Part shown: positions 51,960-60,265 of the stretch, piece by piece
Layout of the letters: the number at the start of each line of letters is the position of its first letter
How positions within the stretch are numbered: the stretch's first letter is position 1
Assembly (NCBI GenBank): GCA_963722555.1
Contig: CAVRNQ010000005.1
Coordinates: forward strand, 496,001 to 560,000
Reading direction: 5' to 3'
Origin: Bog-366 sp963722555
GTDB lineage: Bacteria; Acidobacteriota; Terriglobia; UBA7540
Length of the DNA stretch: 64,000 nt
Position numbers and translations under genes: made by a program
Notes under the pieces: model-generated
Databases searched by the model: none
What the model saw: only the letters and a program-made list of their open reading frames with translations
Told to the model about the DNA's origin: nothing

Positions 51960-52514
51960 GAACTGTGGGGCTCGTGACCCGCTCAGACCTTCTCGAAAGG
52001 TTCTCCTTGCCTGGTCGGAGGGTTTCGGAAGAAAACCCGGTCGGCGCCAATTTGCTCATGCTCACCCCTGGAGCGCAGGAGTGACTGGGTACCGCGCTGA
52101 GCAGCCCACGGCCGAGCCGCGATATGAGCCCCCCGCGAGGGAGCCCAGCTATCGGTCAAGCAGCCTCCGCTGTACGCGGGATCACCTCGCTCTTCACGGT
52201 GGCCCTTCCGGCTGACGGCGCTGGAGGGTATCTGTTTGCCTTGATATTTGGTCGGGACCTTCCGAACTCGGAGTGTCGGGGAATTTCACTTGCACTTCCC
52301 GCAGACGCTTTAGTGCGCCCGAAAGCGAACCTTTCCGCTGAGTGGCTCCCTCCAAACCGTGGAAACTGAATCCCTTTTAAGCCGGTGCTAACACCTTCCG
52401 GCGTTTCCGGCGCGAATCTTTCCCCACGCCCACTCTGTAAGGACTAAAATATGCTTCGCATCGTTGCGGTGTCGCCCGCCAACGCCTGCGAGTCCGCACC
52501 CAAGGAGAACCCTG

Positions 52515-54710
52515 TTGAAACGCGCCGCCCATCTGTTTTGCGGATTACTGATTCTTTCCTCGTTTTGGCTTCAGGCTGAGCCCGGCCTGCCTGCGCCGCC
52601 AGGCAAGAAGCTCCTGACGCTCCAGGAGGTCATCCACAGCGACAGCATCGTCGCGCCGGGAATCTCCGCCCTGCGTTGGCGTCCCGGGGGCAAACAGTTG
52701 ACCTACGTCCGCCCCGGTCTCCCGGGTGCCGCCCGGCTCTGTGCCTACGACTTGGAGCGCCGCACCGAGACTGTCCTCTTCGATCCCTCGACCCGGAAAG
52801 AGAAGCTTGACCTTGATTCCTACCAGTGGTCCCCGCGGGGCGACGCGCTCCTGCTGGAAGGAGAAAACGATCTGTGGCTGCTGGAGGCGCAATCGGGGCA
52901 ACTGCGGCGCCTCACCCAGGATGAAGATGCGGAGGAAGTTCCGGCTTTCTCCCCCGCGGGTGACCGGATCGCCTTCGTGAAGAAGCACGACCTCTACGTG
53001 CTGGACCTCGAGAAGGGCGCGGCGCGGCGACTGACCCAGGATGGCAGCGGCACGGTCTACAATGGCCGGCTCGACTGGGTCTACGAAGAGGAGCTGGCCG
53101 ACCGCTCCACGGCGCGGGCTTTTGAGTGGTCGCCGGACGGCAAGCACCTAGCCTACTTGCGGCTTGACGACGGCCCCGTTCCCGAATATCCCATCACCGA
53201 CTACCTGGGAGCGCACGTGCGCCTGGTCTCCGAGCGCTTTCCGCAGCCGGGCGATCCCAATCCCCGGGCCTCACTGCACGTGGTGGCGGTCGAGGACGCC
53301 GCCTCCGAACCCGCCCTCCTTACCCTGGACGCGCAGCAGGTGGAATACCTCGGTCCCGCCTTTACCTGGACGCCGGACGCGACAGCCCTGTGTTTCCTGG
53401 CCCTCAACCGTGCGCAAACCGAAGTCGCCGTGCATCGCTGGGAGCCCGGGTCAGGACGGGACCGCGTCCTGTTAGTGGAACATGACCCCTACTGGGTGAA
53501 CTCGCTTGAGCCTCCGCGCTTCCTCGAAGGCGGCCGCGAGTTTTTGTGGGTTTCCGAGCGCGACGGATGGCAACACGTTTATCTCTATACGGCCGAGGGA
53601 AAGCTGGTTCGCCAGATTACCCGCGGCGCGTGGATGCTCGACCGGCCGGTGTTCCAGGACGCGCCCCTGTTCCAATTGGACCCGCAGGAAAAGTGGCTTT
53701 ACTTTGCCTCGACCCACCCCGACCCGCGCGAAAGGCAGCTTTACCGCGTTCACCTGGATGGCAGCGGCCTGGAGAGGATTACTTCCGAGGCGGGCTCGCA
53801 CACGCTCGACCTTTCGCCAGATGGCCGTTTTCTGGCCGATCGCTTCTCCTCGCCCGACACCCCGCCCGCGACGCGCCTCGTGAATTCTGACGGCACGCCG
53901 GGCGCCCTGCTCGATAATCCCACGCATCACCTGGACGACTATGCTTTGGGCAGGCGCGAGTTTCTGGAGGTGAAAGCCCACGACGGGGCCACGCTTTATG
54001 CGGAGCTCCTGAAACCCCCGGATTTCGACCCCGCGCGCAAGTATCCCGCGATCGTCGATGTCTATGGAGGGCCACACGTACAGCTTGTGCAGAAACACTG
54101 GGAGGGCGCGGGCCTGTTCGAACAGTTGCTGGCCCAGAACGGTTTTCTGGTGTGGACGCTCGACGGGCGCGGCTCCTGGGGGCGCGGCCATGCCTGGGAG
54201 TCGGCTATCTTCGAGAATATGGGGAAGCACGAACTGGAAGACCAACTGGCGGGCGTCGATTACCTGAAGTCACTACCCTACGTGGACGGCGCGCGCCTCG
54301 GCATCCGGGGATGGTCCTACGGTGGGTACATGACGCTCTATGCGCTGACCCACGCGCCGGACGTCTTCAAGTGCGGCGCGGCGGGGGCGCCCGTCACCGA
54401 TTTGAAGTTCTACGACAGCATCTACACGGAGCGCTATATGCGCACGCCCGGCGAGAATCCCGAGGGCTACAAGAGCGCCTCGCCGCTCGAGGCCGCCGCG
54501 AACCTCCGGGCCCGGCTGCTCATCATCCATGGCACGTCGGACGACAACGTACACCTGCAAAACACCATCAACTTTCTTGACGCGCTCATCCGCGCCAGCA
54601 AGCCCTACGAGTTCCACCTGCAGCCCGGACAGAAACACGGCTTTCAGGGAGACATTCCGCGCAGCTACGTCGACCAGCGCATCTTGGATTTCTTCAAGGC
54701 AAATCTGTGA
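52515..54710 (+). CDS. S9-family peptidase (dipeptidyl peptidase IV-like)
   Basis: 731 residues from TTG 52515, chosen because AAGGAG lies seven bases upstream and a signal peptide follows directly (KRAAHLFCGLLILSSFWLQA). The beta-propeller part (about 40-470) has repeated WSPDGKHLAYL-like blades. The alpha/beta-hydrolase part has the nucleophile GWSYGGYM, the acid in GTSDDNVHLQN and the base in GQKHGFQG. DPP IV enzymes cut Xaa-Pro dipeptides from peptides in the periplasm. The gene stands alone; no promoter was identified. Confidence 0.93.
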   Translation: MKRAAHLFCGLLILSSFWLQAEPGLPAPPGKKLLTLQEVIHSDSIVAPGISALRWRPGGKQLTYVRPGLPGAARLCAYDLERRTETVLFDPSTRKEKLDLDSYQWSPRGDALLLEGENDLWLLEAQSGQLRRLTQDEDAEEVPAFSPAGDRIAFVKKHDLYVLDLEKGAARRLTQDGSGTVYNGRLDWVYEEELADRSTARAFEWSPDGKHLAYLRLDDGPVPEYPITDYLGAHVRLVSERFPQPGDPNPRASLHVVAVEDAASEPALLTLDAQQVEYLGPAFTWTPDATALCFLALNRAQTEVAVHRWEPGSGRDRVLLVEHDPYWVNSLEPPRFLEGGREFLWVSERDGWQHVYLYTAEGKLVRQITRGAWMLDRPVFQDAPLFQLDPQEKWLYFASTHPDPRERQLYRVHLDGSGLERITSEAGSHTLDLSPDGRFLADRFSSPDTPPATRLVNSDGTPGALLDNPTHHLDDYALGRREFLEVKAHDGATLYAELLKPPDFDPARKYPAIVDVYGGPHVQLVQKHWEGAGLFEQLLAQNGFLVWTLDGRGSWGRGHAWESAIFENMGKHELEDQLAGVDYLKSLPYVDGARLGIRGWSYGGYMTLYALTHAPDVFKCGAAGAPVTDLKFYDSIYTERYMRTPGENPEGYKSASPLEAAANLRARLLIIHGTSDDNVHLQNTINFLDALIRASKPYEFHLQPGQKHGFQGDIPRSYVDQRILDFFKANL

Positions 54711-54746
54711 AGACTGAGGCTGAATGCTGACGTTTTGGAGGGAGTC

Positions 54747-54790
54747 GCGGGTGGCGCATACGTCCCGACGGTTTTTGTCGGGATGTATGC
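54747..54790 (+). repeat. REP-like hairpin, copy c
   Basis: GCGGGTGGCGCATACGTCCC followed by a stem-loop with GGGATGTATGC. Confidence 0.75.
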
Positions 54791-54982
54791 GACCGAGGGA
54801 CGATTTAATTTTCGGGTGCTATAGCACTATTACGGCCTCTAAGTTGCTTTCATGGAGATACTACAGCCGACGCGAAGCATCGGGTTAGGACTGTTCATGA
54901 CCCCTCACCCGGCCCGCGCCGGCTGGTGAAAGCGCCGGTCGCGGCCCACCCTCTCCCCTCGGAGAGGGTTAGACATCAGCCT

Positions 54983-55022
54983 GCGGGTGGCGCATACGTG
55001 CCGCTTTTTGGCATGTATGCGG
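54983..55022 (+). repeat. REP-like hairpin, copy d
   Basis: GCGGGTGGCGCATACGTGCC followed by a stem-loop with GGCATGTATGC. It ends 26 bases before the transposase start. Confidence 0.75.
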
Positions 55023-55047
55023 CCTTTAAAGATCGTATAATGATCGA

Positions 55048-55714
55048 GTGTTACGGCAGAAACATTATTACGGACTGAATCACCTCCACTACTTGACCCG
55101 CAGCACGTATCGACGCACCCGCCTCTTCGATTCGGAGAGGTTCAAGCGTCAATGGGTACAAACCCTGGATGAACTGCGCAGCGAATTCGGTTTCAAGATC
55201 ATTGGATATGTCTTGATGCCCGAGCATTTTCATCTTTTGATCTGGCCCTCGACTGATCTCAACCCTTCTCAAATCCTACAGAAGCTTGAGGATCGCACCG
55301 CCCTATTTATTCTGAAGAATTTGAAAGATAATGCGAGCTATCCCTGGTGTCAGAAGATGCTCAGTCGCGTTAAGTTGCCTTCCACCGTTCACCATCACGC
55401 GCACTTCCGGGTATGGCAACGCGGGGGCTATGACATGAATATCTGGAGTCCCAGGAAGCGGCAGGAAAAACTCAACTACATGCACGCCAATCCGGTCACC
55501 CGCAAGCTTGTTAAGAAACCCGTCGAACTGGGCGTGGTCCAGTTGGAGATTCTATTTTCTGGACGATGCTTCCATACTCTCGATGGACCGAATGTTGCGA
55601 GCGCATACATGCCAGAATGCGGCACGTATGCGCCACCCGCGACAAGAAGCAGCAACAGATAATAAGTCGGGTGAAATCTGCCCTAGAGTCACAAGGACTG
55701 GAGGTTGTTATTGA
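55048..55714 (+). pseudogene. REP-associated tyrosine transposase (RAYT/TnpA-REP), frameshifted
   Basis: The GTG-started frame encodes the Y1 (HUH) transposase domain: HYLTRSTYRRTRLF, the His-x-His metal site in MPEHFHLLIWP, and the catalytic Tyr in KLNYMHANPV. After KLVK (about 55510) the frame loses similarity and reads PVELGVV. The next frame supplies the family's C-terminal motif NPSNWAWSSWRFYFLDD. One extra base in the AAGAAACCC stretch explains this, so the gene is either decayed or carries a sequence error. Without the shift the protein would end at or before 55714. RAYTs cut and join REP hairpins; five such hairpins lie within 1 kb. Confidence 0.85.
55599..55642 (-). repeat. REP-like hairpin, copy e (inverted)
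   Basis: On the minus strand it reads GCGGGTGGCGCATACGTGCC, hairpin, GGCATGTATGC, in opposite orientation to copies c and d. It overlaps the 3' end of the transposase gene. Confidence 0.75.
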
Positions 55715-55780
55715 GGAACTGCTTTGGAGATGAAGCCGACGCATGGTGTCGCGACGCGCATGTTGATCGATATTGGGGTC

Positions 55781-55814
55781 GCGGGTGGCGCATCCCGATA
55801 CAACGCATCGGGAC
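55781..55814 (+). repeat. REP-like hairpin, copy f (diverged)
   Basis: GCGGGTGGCGCAT head followed by CCCGATACAACGCATCGGGA. The head is conserved while the stem differs. Confidence 0.6.
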
Positions 55815-55915
55815 AGGTACATTGCTTTTCATGTGTGCGCTCCGCGAGCACGTGCAATATCTCTTCTGTCGGGGCCACCCGCGTGGTGGCCACAAAGCGC
55901 TGCGCTGGGGGGTAC

Positions 55916-56644
55916 TCAATCCCGGGTGACCAGGGCGGAGGCTTGGCGTTCCATCTCGGAAGCCGTGGTGACCTGCTCCGGGTAGTTCATGACCTCGATT
56001 TCCGCCGTGAAGCGGTTGCTGGCGCCGGAAGCGCCGGCCAAACCCTCGGAGAGGCGGTCGGCGGCTTGCTTGGCCACCGCATCGCTCATGCCGGGCAGAA
56101 CGATACCGAATACCCTGGGCGAGAGGCGATAGAGGGAGTCTTCCGTACGCAGCTTGCGGCTGAGGACCTTCGCAGCGTCGCCGAGTGCCACCTGGGCCTG
56201 CGGGCCTTCGGCGAACGGCTTCGAAAGCTTCAGGTACACAAGGATGAGCGAGAGAGGATCGCGGGTTTGAGTGGAACGGCGGAAGTCCATGGTGAGCCGG
56301 TCCTGAAAATGACTGAATCCCAGCAAGGTTCCCAGAAGTTCGCCACTTGACTCTTCCTGGAGCCGCGCCATCTGCTCCTTTTCCTCGATAAGTCTGCTGC
56401 GGAGCTTCTGGACCACGAACTGCCGGTTTACCAGATAAGCCACCAGGAGGACGCATAGCGCGCAGAAGCCGAAGAACAGAGTGCGCGAGGGCGCCGCTGG
56501 ACCGACGTTCTTGCCGAAAACAGCTGGATACATCAGCAAGACCATGCCGCCTTCCAGGATGAGGATCATCACGAGCGCCAGCATGGACAACTGCCGCTCG
56601 CGGCGGTCGAGTGTCTTCTGATTAACCTTGTCAAACAGCTCCAT
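55916..56644 (-). CDS. Membrane protein with degenerate GGDEF domain
   Basis: 242 residues from ATG 56644, with GGAGG five bases upstream. Two hydrophobic helices (about 22-45, LSMLALVMILILEGGMVLLM, and about 58-75, LFFGFCALCVLLVAYLV), a coiled coil (VQKLRSRLIEEKEQMARLQE), then a GGDEF-like fold (GFSHFQDRLTMDFRRSTQTR, LSLILVYLKLSKP, RTEDSLYRLSPRVFGIVLPG). The signature GGDEF is replaced by SPRVF, so no diguanylate cyclase activity is expected; it may bind a nucleotide or partner instead. The gene is single. Confidence 0.75.
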   Translation of the reverse strand: MELFDKVNQKTLDRRERQLSMLALVMILILEGGMVLLMYPAVFGKNVGPAAPSRTLFFGFCALCVLLVAYLVNRQFVVQKLRSRLIEEKEQMARLQEESSGELLGTLLGFSHFQDRLTMDFRRSTQTRDPLSLILVYLKLSKPFAEGPQAQVALGDAAKVLSRKLRTEDSLYRLSPRVFGIVLPGMSDAVAKQAADRLSEGLAGASGASNRFTAEIEVMNYPEQVTTASEMERQASALVTRD

Positions 56645-56816
56645 GCGGACCTCCTCAGCAAAAGGGGTGGGGAGCAATCCCCGTCGGCTGCTTTTCGTCA
56701 GCACCTGGTACTGGAGGCGCCGTTTACGAATCCTATAACACTGCCCGGTTGCAGTGTCAATCAAGACTTACGCGAGGGCTTGCACCTGTGACCGCCTGTG
56801 CAACGTGTTTTCAAGG

Positions 56817-57044
56817 TTAGCCCGAGTCTTTCGCCACGCTGGGAGGTTTTGGAGCCTGCCGGAAGGGCTGAGCATCAAGAACCCCAGCCCCGAAGGATTC
56901 TACATGGAATTTGAGCGCGGACCTCACGTCAGCGAGAGCTTCTTCGTAGGTGTCGCCTTCGCCGACCACTACCCCCTTCACGCCGAGAGGGTAGGCGACG
57001 AATCCATCTGAGTGCTTCTCGATGACAATCTTGATGTTGCGCAT
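56817..57044 (-). CDS. HicB-like protein, no HicA partner
   Basis: 75 residues from ATG 57044 with GGAGG four bases upstream. The sequence IKIVIEKHSDGFVAYPLGVK followed by GVVVGEGDTYEEALADVRSA is the HicB partial RNase-H-like fold (YPLGVKG, GDTYEEALADV). No C-terminal DNA-binding domain and no HicA toxin gene on either side, so it is an orphan. HicB proteins neutralise HicA mRNA interferases; here the role is open. Confidence 0.82.
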   Translation of the reverse strand: MRNIKIVIEKHSDGFVAYPLGVKGVVVGEGDTYEEALADVRSALKFHVESFGAGVLDAQPFRQAPKPPSVAKDSG

Positions 57045-57156
57045 GATCCCTCCTCGATTGCCAACTATAGCACCAGAGAATCTTACTTCGGGGGGAACTT
57101 GAACCTGACCCGGCTTTGCTTGGGGCCGACTTTGAAAACGATGTCGAGGTAGAAGG

Positions 57157-57241
57157 GTAGCGCAGACCTGTTCTGTAGGTCTGCGGCTTTTCCCTGCCCA
57201 GAGGGGACGAGCCGCGGACCTACAGAACAGGTCCGCGCTAC
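57157..57241. repeat. Double-hairpin repeat, GTAGCGC family, copy 3
   Basis: Left arm GTAGCGCAGACCTGTTCTG pairs with right arm CAGAACAGGTCCGCGCTAC almost perfectly over ~32 bases, and each arm is also a hairpin by itself. Located downstream of tyrS. Confidence 0.75.
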
Positions 57242-57280
57242 ACCCGCCTCCAACTCCGTGGTGAGAAATTGGCGCCAAGG

Positions 57281-58537
57281 TCAGGCCGCGGGCGGACGGG
57301 GCGTGAAGGTCACTCGATAGACGCGCCGCGGGCCGATTCGAAAAATCACCGAGGAGTACTTGCTGGAACTGAATTCCATATTCGGGTCGGTTAGGCGCTC
57401 CCAGCTTGGTGGGTCTGAACCGGGAGTCGCCATGTAAACGGCGCCTTCCTTGATCTTGCGTTGGGCTTCGGCGTTTGAGGGGAAGAAATCGCAAGCCGTC
57501 AACAGACGGAACAGCTTCGTCGGTGTATCAAGAATAAATGCCTGCGCCACTACTTCAGCGGGCAGCCGCTTGTCCCGAAACTGCGCCTCAAAGCCTTTCT
57601 GTGATTGCACAGCAGCGTCCGCGCCGTGGAAATCTGTAATGATGCGCCGCGCCAGGGCTTTCTTAACTTCGAGCGGGTGATCTTTTCCGGATGCCACCGA
57701 GGTCTTGAGAACCTCAATTTGCGTCGGGGTCAGATCGGTGAGCAACAGGTAGTACCGCCACATCAACCTGTCGGAGATCGACATGAGCTTGCCGAACATC
57801 TCGGCGGGCGGTTCATTGATGCCCACGTAATTCCCGAGCGACTTCGACATCTTCTGCACGCCGTCGAGCCCCTCCAGGATGGGCATGGTCATGATGATTT
57901 GTGGTTCCTGCCCATACTCTGGCTGAATGGCACGGCCGACCAGCAGATTGAATTTCTGGTCGGTTCCGCCCAGCTCGACGTCGGCTTCGAGGGCCACGGA
58001 ATCGTAGGCCTGCGAGAGCGGGTAGAGCAGTTCGTGCATGGAGATCGGCCGCTGCTCCTTCAGGCGATTCGCAAAGTCGTCGCGCTCCAGCATCCGCGCC
58101 ACGGTGTACTTTGAGCAAAGCGTGATCCAATCCCGTCCCGTGAGTTTGCCGAGCCAGCGGTTGTTGAAGTCCACCACGGTTTTGTGCGGGTCGAGAATCT
58201 TGAAGACCTGCTTCTTATAGGTTTCCGCGTTGACGGCGACCTGCTCAGGGGTTAAAGGCGGGCGGGTCACGTTCTGGCCGGAAGGATCGCCGATCATTCC
58301 GGTGAAGTCGCCGATCAGGAAAATCACGGTGTGGCCCAAGTCCTGAAAGTGTTTCAGCTTGCGGATCACCACGGTGTGGCCAACGTGAATATCGGGCGCC
58401 GTGGGGTCAAACCCTGCCTTCACGCGCAGGGGTTTGCCGGTCTTCTCCGCGCGCTCGAGCTTCGCCTTGAGTTCTTCCACGCGGATGGTTTCTTCCGCGC
58501 CTTTGGTGAGGTATGCAAGTTGTTCATCGAGGGTCAT
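57281..58537 (-). CDS. tyrS: Tyrosyl-tRNA synthetase
   Basis: 418 residues from ATG 58537 (TTG 58555 is possible). HIGH motif as HVGH (51-54) in AGFDPTAPDIHVGHTVVIRK, tyrosine pocket in ELGGTDQKFNLLVGR, KMSKS in GVQKMSKSLGNYVG. The C-terminal ~80 residues contain an S4-like RNA-binding segment. It belongs to the second bacterial TyrS subfamily by its motifs. It charges tRNA-Tyr. It follows the PIN toxin gene closely, which suggests that the toxin pair inserted upstream or shares its transcript. Confidence 0.96.
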   Translation of the reverse strand: MTLDEQLAYLTKGAEETIRVEELKAKLERAEKTGKPLRVKAGFDPTAPDIHVGHTVVIRKLKHFQDLGHTVIFLIGDFTGMIGDPSGQNVTRPPLTPEQVAVNAETYKKQVFKILDPHKTVVDFNNRWLGKLTGRDWITLCSKYTVARMLERDDFANRLKEQRPISMHELLYPLSQAYDSVALEADVELGGTDQKFNLLVGRAIQPEYGQEPQIIMTMPILEGLDGVQKMSKSLGNYVGINEPPAEMFGKLMSISDRLMWRYYLLLTDLTPTQIEVLKTSVASGKDHPLEVKKALARRIITDFHGADAAVQSQKGFEAQFRDKRLPAEVVAQAFILDTPTKLFRLLTACDFFPSNAEAQRKIKEGAVYMATPGSDPPSWERLTDPNMEFSSSKYSSVIFRIGPRRVYRVTFTPRPPAA

Positions 58538-58551
58538 AGATCGTTCCACAA

Positions 58552-59004
58552 TCAATCCGGCAGACGCAGGTTGCGCAGTGACGTGATGTTCACGTGAGCG
58601 CCGACTTTGCGCAAGAAGGCCTCATCCGCCGTCACCAGAAGACCGTCCGATGCGATTGCCACAGCGAGAAAGCACGAATCGTAAACCGTAACTCTGTGCG
58701 TTGATGCCAGCCCAATCGCCTTCACGAGTGTCGGAAATTGAAGCTCGAACAGGTGTAATCCAATCTTCAGGATGGTCTCGATCGCCTCCGAAACCTCTTC
58801 AGGACTTGATCGGTGTCCAGCCGTCAAGGCATTAGCGACTTCAACCAGCAAAAGGTCCGGAGCGCCAAGTGTGCAGCGGCGGCTCAGGAAAGCCTCGCGA
58901 AGCTTGCGCGCCCGGGCAACGTCCGGTTCGTCTTTCTCCAGAAACCACTTCAGGACGACAGAAGTGTCGAGGATCAGAAGGGGGGGCGCGGGTGGGTTCC
59001 CCAT
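58552..59004 (-). CDS. PIN-domain toxin (VapC-like)
   Basis: 150 residues. PIN acidic residues in LLILDTSVVLKWFLEKDEPD, LLLVEVANALTAG, TVYDSCFLAVAI, and VTADEAFLRKV. It is an RNase toxin of the VapC kind. The start ATG overlaps the antitoxin stop (TAATG). Its end almost touches tyrS. Confidence 0.9.
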   Translation of the reverse strand: MGNPPAPPLLILDTSVVLKWFLEKDEPDVARARKLREAFLSRRCTLGAPDLLLVEVANALTAGHRSSPEEVSEAIETILKIGLHLFELQFPTLVKAIGLASTHRVTVYDSCFLAVAIASDGLLVTADEAFLRKVGAHVNITSLRNLRLPD

Positions 59005-59288
59005 TAACCCCTCTTCGGCGCCGGCCAGCGGTCTCTTGCAGCGCGCAAGATCTTCTCTGCGGGCCAGTCTCCGAACTTATGCGCCAAGCGGTCCATTGCC
59101 TCGGAGGCGCGGCGCTGGCTGGCGCGGAGCGCCCGCTCTTCCGCTTGGTGCGCCTGGCTTTCTATAAGTGCGTGGACGCCCTCCCGCAACACCGCACTGC
59201 GTGAAAGTTTTCGGGCGCGCGCCAGGCGGTCGGCCAGCCGCAGCGTCTCAGAATCCACCGTGATGTTCACTCTGACTTTTCGAGCCAT
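59004..59288 (-). CDS. Ribbon-helix-helix antitoxin of the PIN toxin
   Basis: 94 residues from ATG 59288. N-terminal RHH (KVRVNITVDSETLRLADRLA followed by RARKLSRSAVLREGVHALIE), then a charged helix and a C-terminal segment (DRLAHKFGDWPAEKILRAAR) likely to bind the toxin. It is the partner of the PIN gene just downstream. It is not closely similar to the pair at 46704-47329. Confidence 0.85.
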   Translation of the reverse strand: MARKVRVNITVDSETLRLADRLARARKLSRSAVLREGVHALIESQAHQAEERALRASQRRASEAMDRLAHKFGDWPAEKILRAARDRWPAPKRG

Positions 59289-59398
59289 GGTATTACACAC
59301 CACAGTGTATCACATCCCAGGATTCAGGCTAAGAATCGGGGCAAGCACCCGGCGCCGCGCACACGACCATTCGTCACAACGAAGGACGCCCCCCGCGG

Positions 59399-60001
59399 TC
59401 ACCGCTCGGGCAGCACGCGGCGGCCCTCGAAGCGCAGCTTGTCTTCGAGCAGCAGGCAAATCGCCTCGGAATAGATGCGGTGCTCTTCTTTGAGGATACG
59501 CGCCGCGAGCGTTTCCACCGTGTCGTCATCGAGCACCGGCACGACCGCCTGGCACACGATCGGGCCTGTGTCCACGCCTTCGTCCACCAGGTGAACGGTG
59601 CAGCCGGTAAATTTCACGCCGTATTCGAGCGCTTGTCGCTGCGCCTCTTCGCCCGGAAAGGAGGGTAGCAAGGCGGGATGGATATTCAGAATGCGGCGGG
59701 GAAACTCCCGGATGAAGTAAGGGCTCAGAATGCGCATGAAGCCCGCCAGGCATACCAGGTCAACCTGGAATTCTCTCAGCACGGCCACCACTTCGCGGTC
59801 AAACGCCTCGCGTTCTTTGCCTTTGGACGGGATGAAGCGGGTGGCCAACCCCATTTCCTTGGCCCGCGCCAGGCCCAGCGCGTCTGCCTTGTTGCTGATC
59901 ACCACGGCGATTTCCGCCGGAATCTTGCCCGCCTGCACGTTGCGAGCAATCGCCTCAGAGTTTGAGCCGCGGCCGGAAAGCAGCATTCCCAGTTTTTTCA
60001 T
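59399..60001 (-). CDS. purN: Phosphoribosylglycinamide formyltransferase
   Basis: 200 residues from ATG 60001. GART motifs are clear: LGMLLSGRGSNSEAI (phosphate site), LAGFMRILSPYF, the catalytic region ILNIHPALLPSFPG (Asn and His), and VHLVDEGVDTGPI (Asp). It transfers a formyl group from 10-formyl-THF to GAR in purine synthesis. purM lies upstream on the same strand, separated by a MITE. Confidence 0.95.
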   Translation of the reverse strand: MKKLGMLLSGRGSNSEAIARNVQAGKIPAEIAVVISNKADALGLARAKEMGLATRFIPSKGKEREAFDREVVAVLREFQVDLVCLAGFMRILSPYFIREFPRRILNIHPALLPSFPGEEAQRQALEYGVKFTGCTVHLVDEGVDTGPIVCQAVVPVLDDDTVETLAARILKEEHRIYSEAICLLLEDKLRFEGRRVLPER

Positions 60002-60066
60002 GGAAGTTTCTCGCAATGGGATTCACGCATCAACGTCGCAAGGGTTCGGGGCCTAGGGCCGCTTTA

Positions 60067-60264
60067 GCAGTTTGTTGAGAAACTCGTATGCGCTGTCATT
60101 CTGAGGAGCCGCAGGCGACGAAGAATCTCGTATGTTCATAAAAATGCGCAGGGCGAGATTCTTCGCGCAGTTTATCCTGAGCGGGCAGAGCGAGATCCTT
60201 CGCTGCGCTCAGGATGACAGCGAAGGACTCAGAATGACAGCAGTGAAGCGTTTTCCGCAGCCTC
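60067..60264. mobile_element. MITE-like element, copy C (198 bp), target duplication TTTA
   Basis: Right end GTTTTCCGCAGCCTC; the left end is diverged (GCAGTTTGTTGAGAAAC). TTTA on both sides (60063-60066 and 60265-60268). Longer than other copies because an additional TCATCCTGAGCG-type arm unit is present. The right TTTA contains the complement of the purM stop codon. Confidence 0.75.
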
Positions 60265-60265
60265 T

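Larger units (their letters stand above)
51733..52514. other. Intergenic region between padR and the peptidase gene
   Basis: It contains the PadR operator and a 170-bp inverted-repeat element (51790-51959). From about 51960 to 52440 I see no gene, hairpin family or promoter; short open frames there lack protein-like features. Confidence 0.45.
54711..55047. other. Spacer with REP hairpins upstream of the transposase gene
   Basis: Holds two direct REP-like hairpins (54747-54790 and 54983-55022) and a CCCTCACCCGG...CTCTCCCC repeat between them (about 54900-54970). TATAAT at 55036-55041 is a perfect -10 box six bases before the transposase GTG; no matching -35 was found. Confidence 0.5.

Noticed and set aside
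51960..52440. Possible decayed gene before the peptidase
   Set aside because: Short open frames exist, but no stretch resembles a known protein and no ribosome site supports a start.
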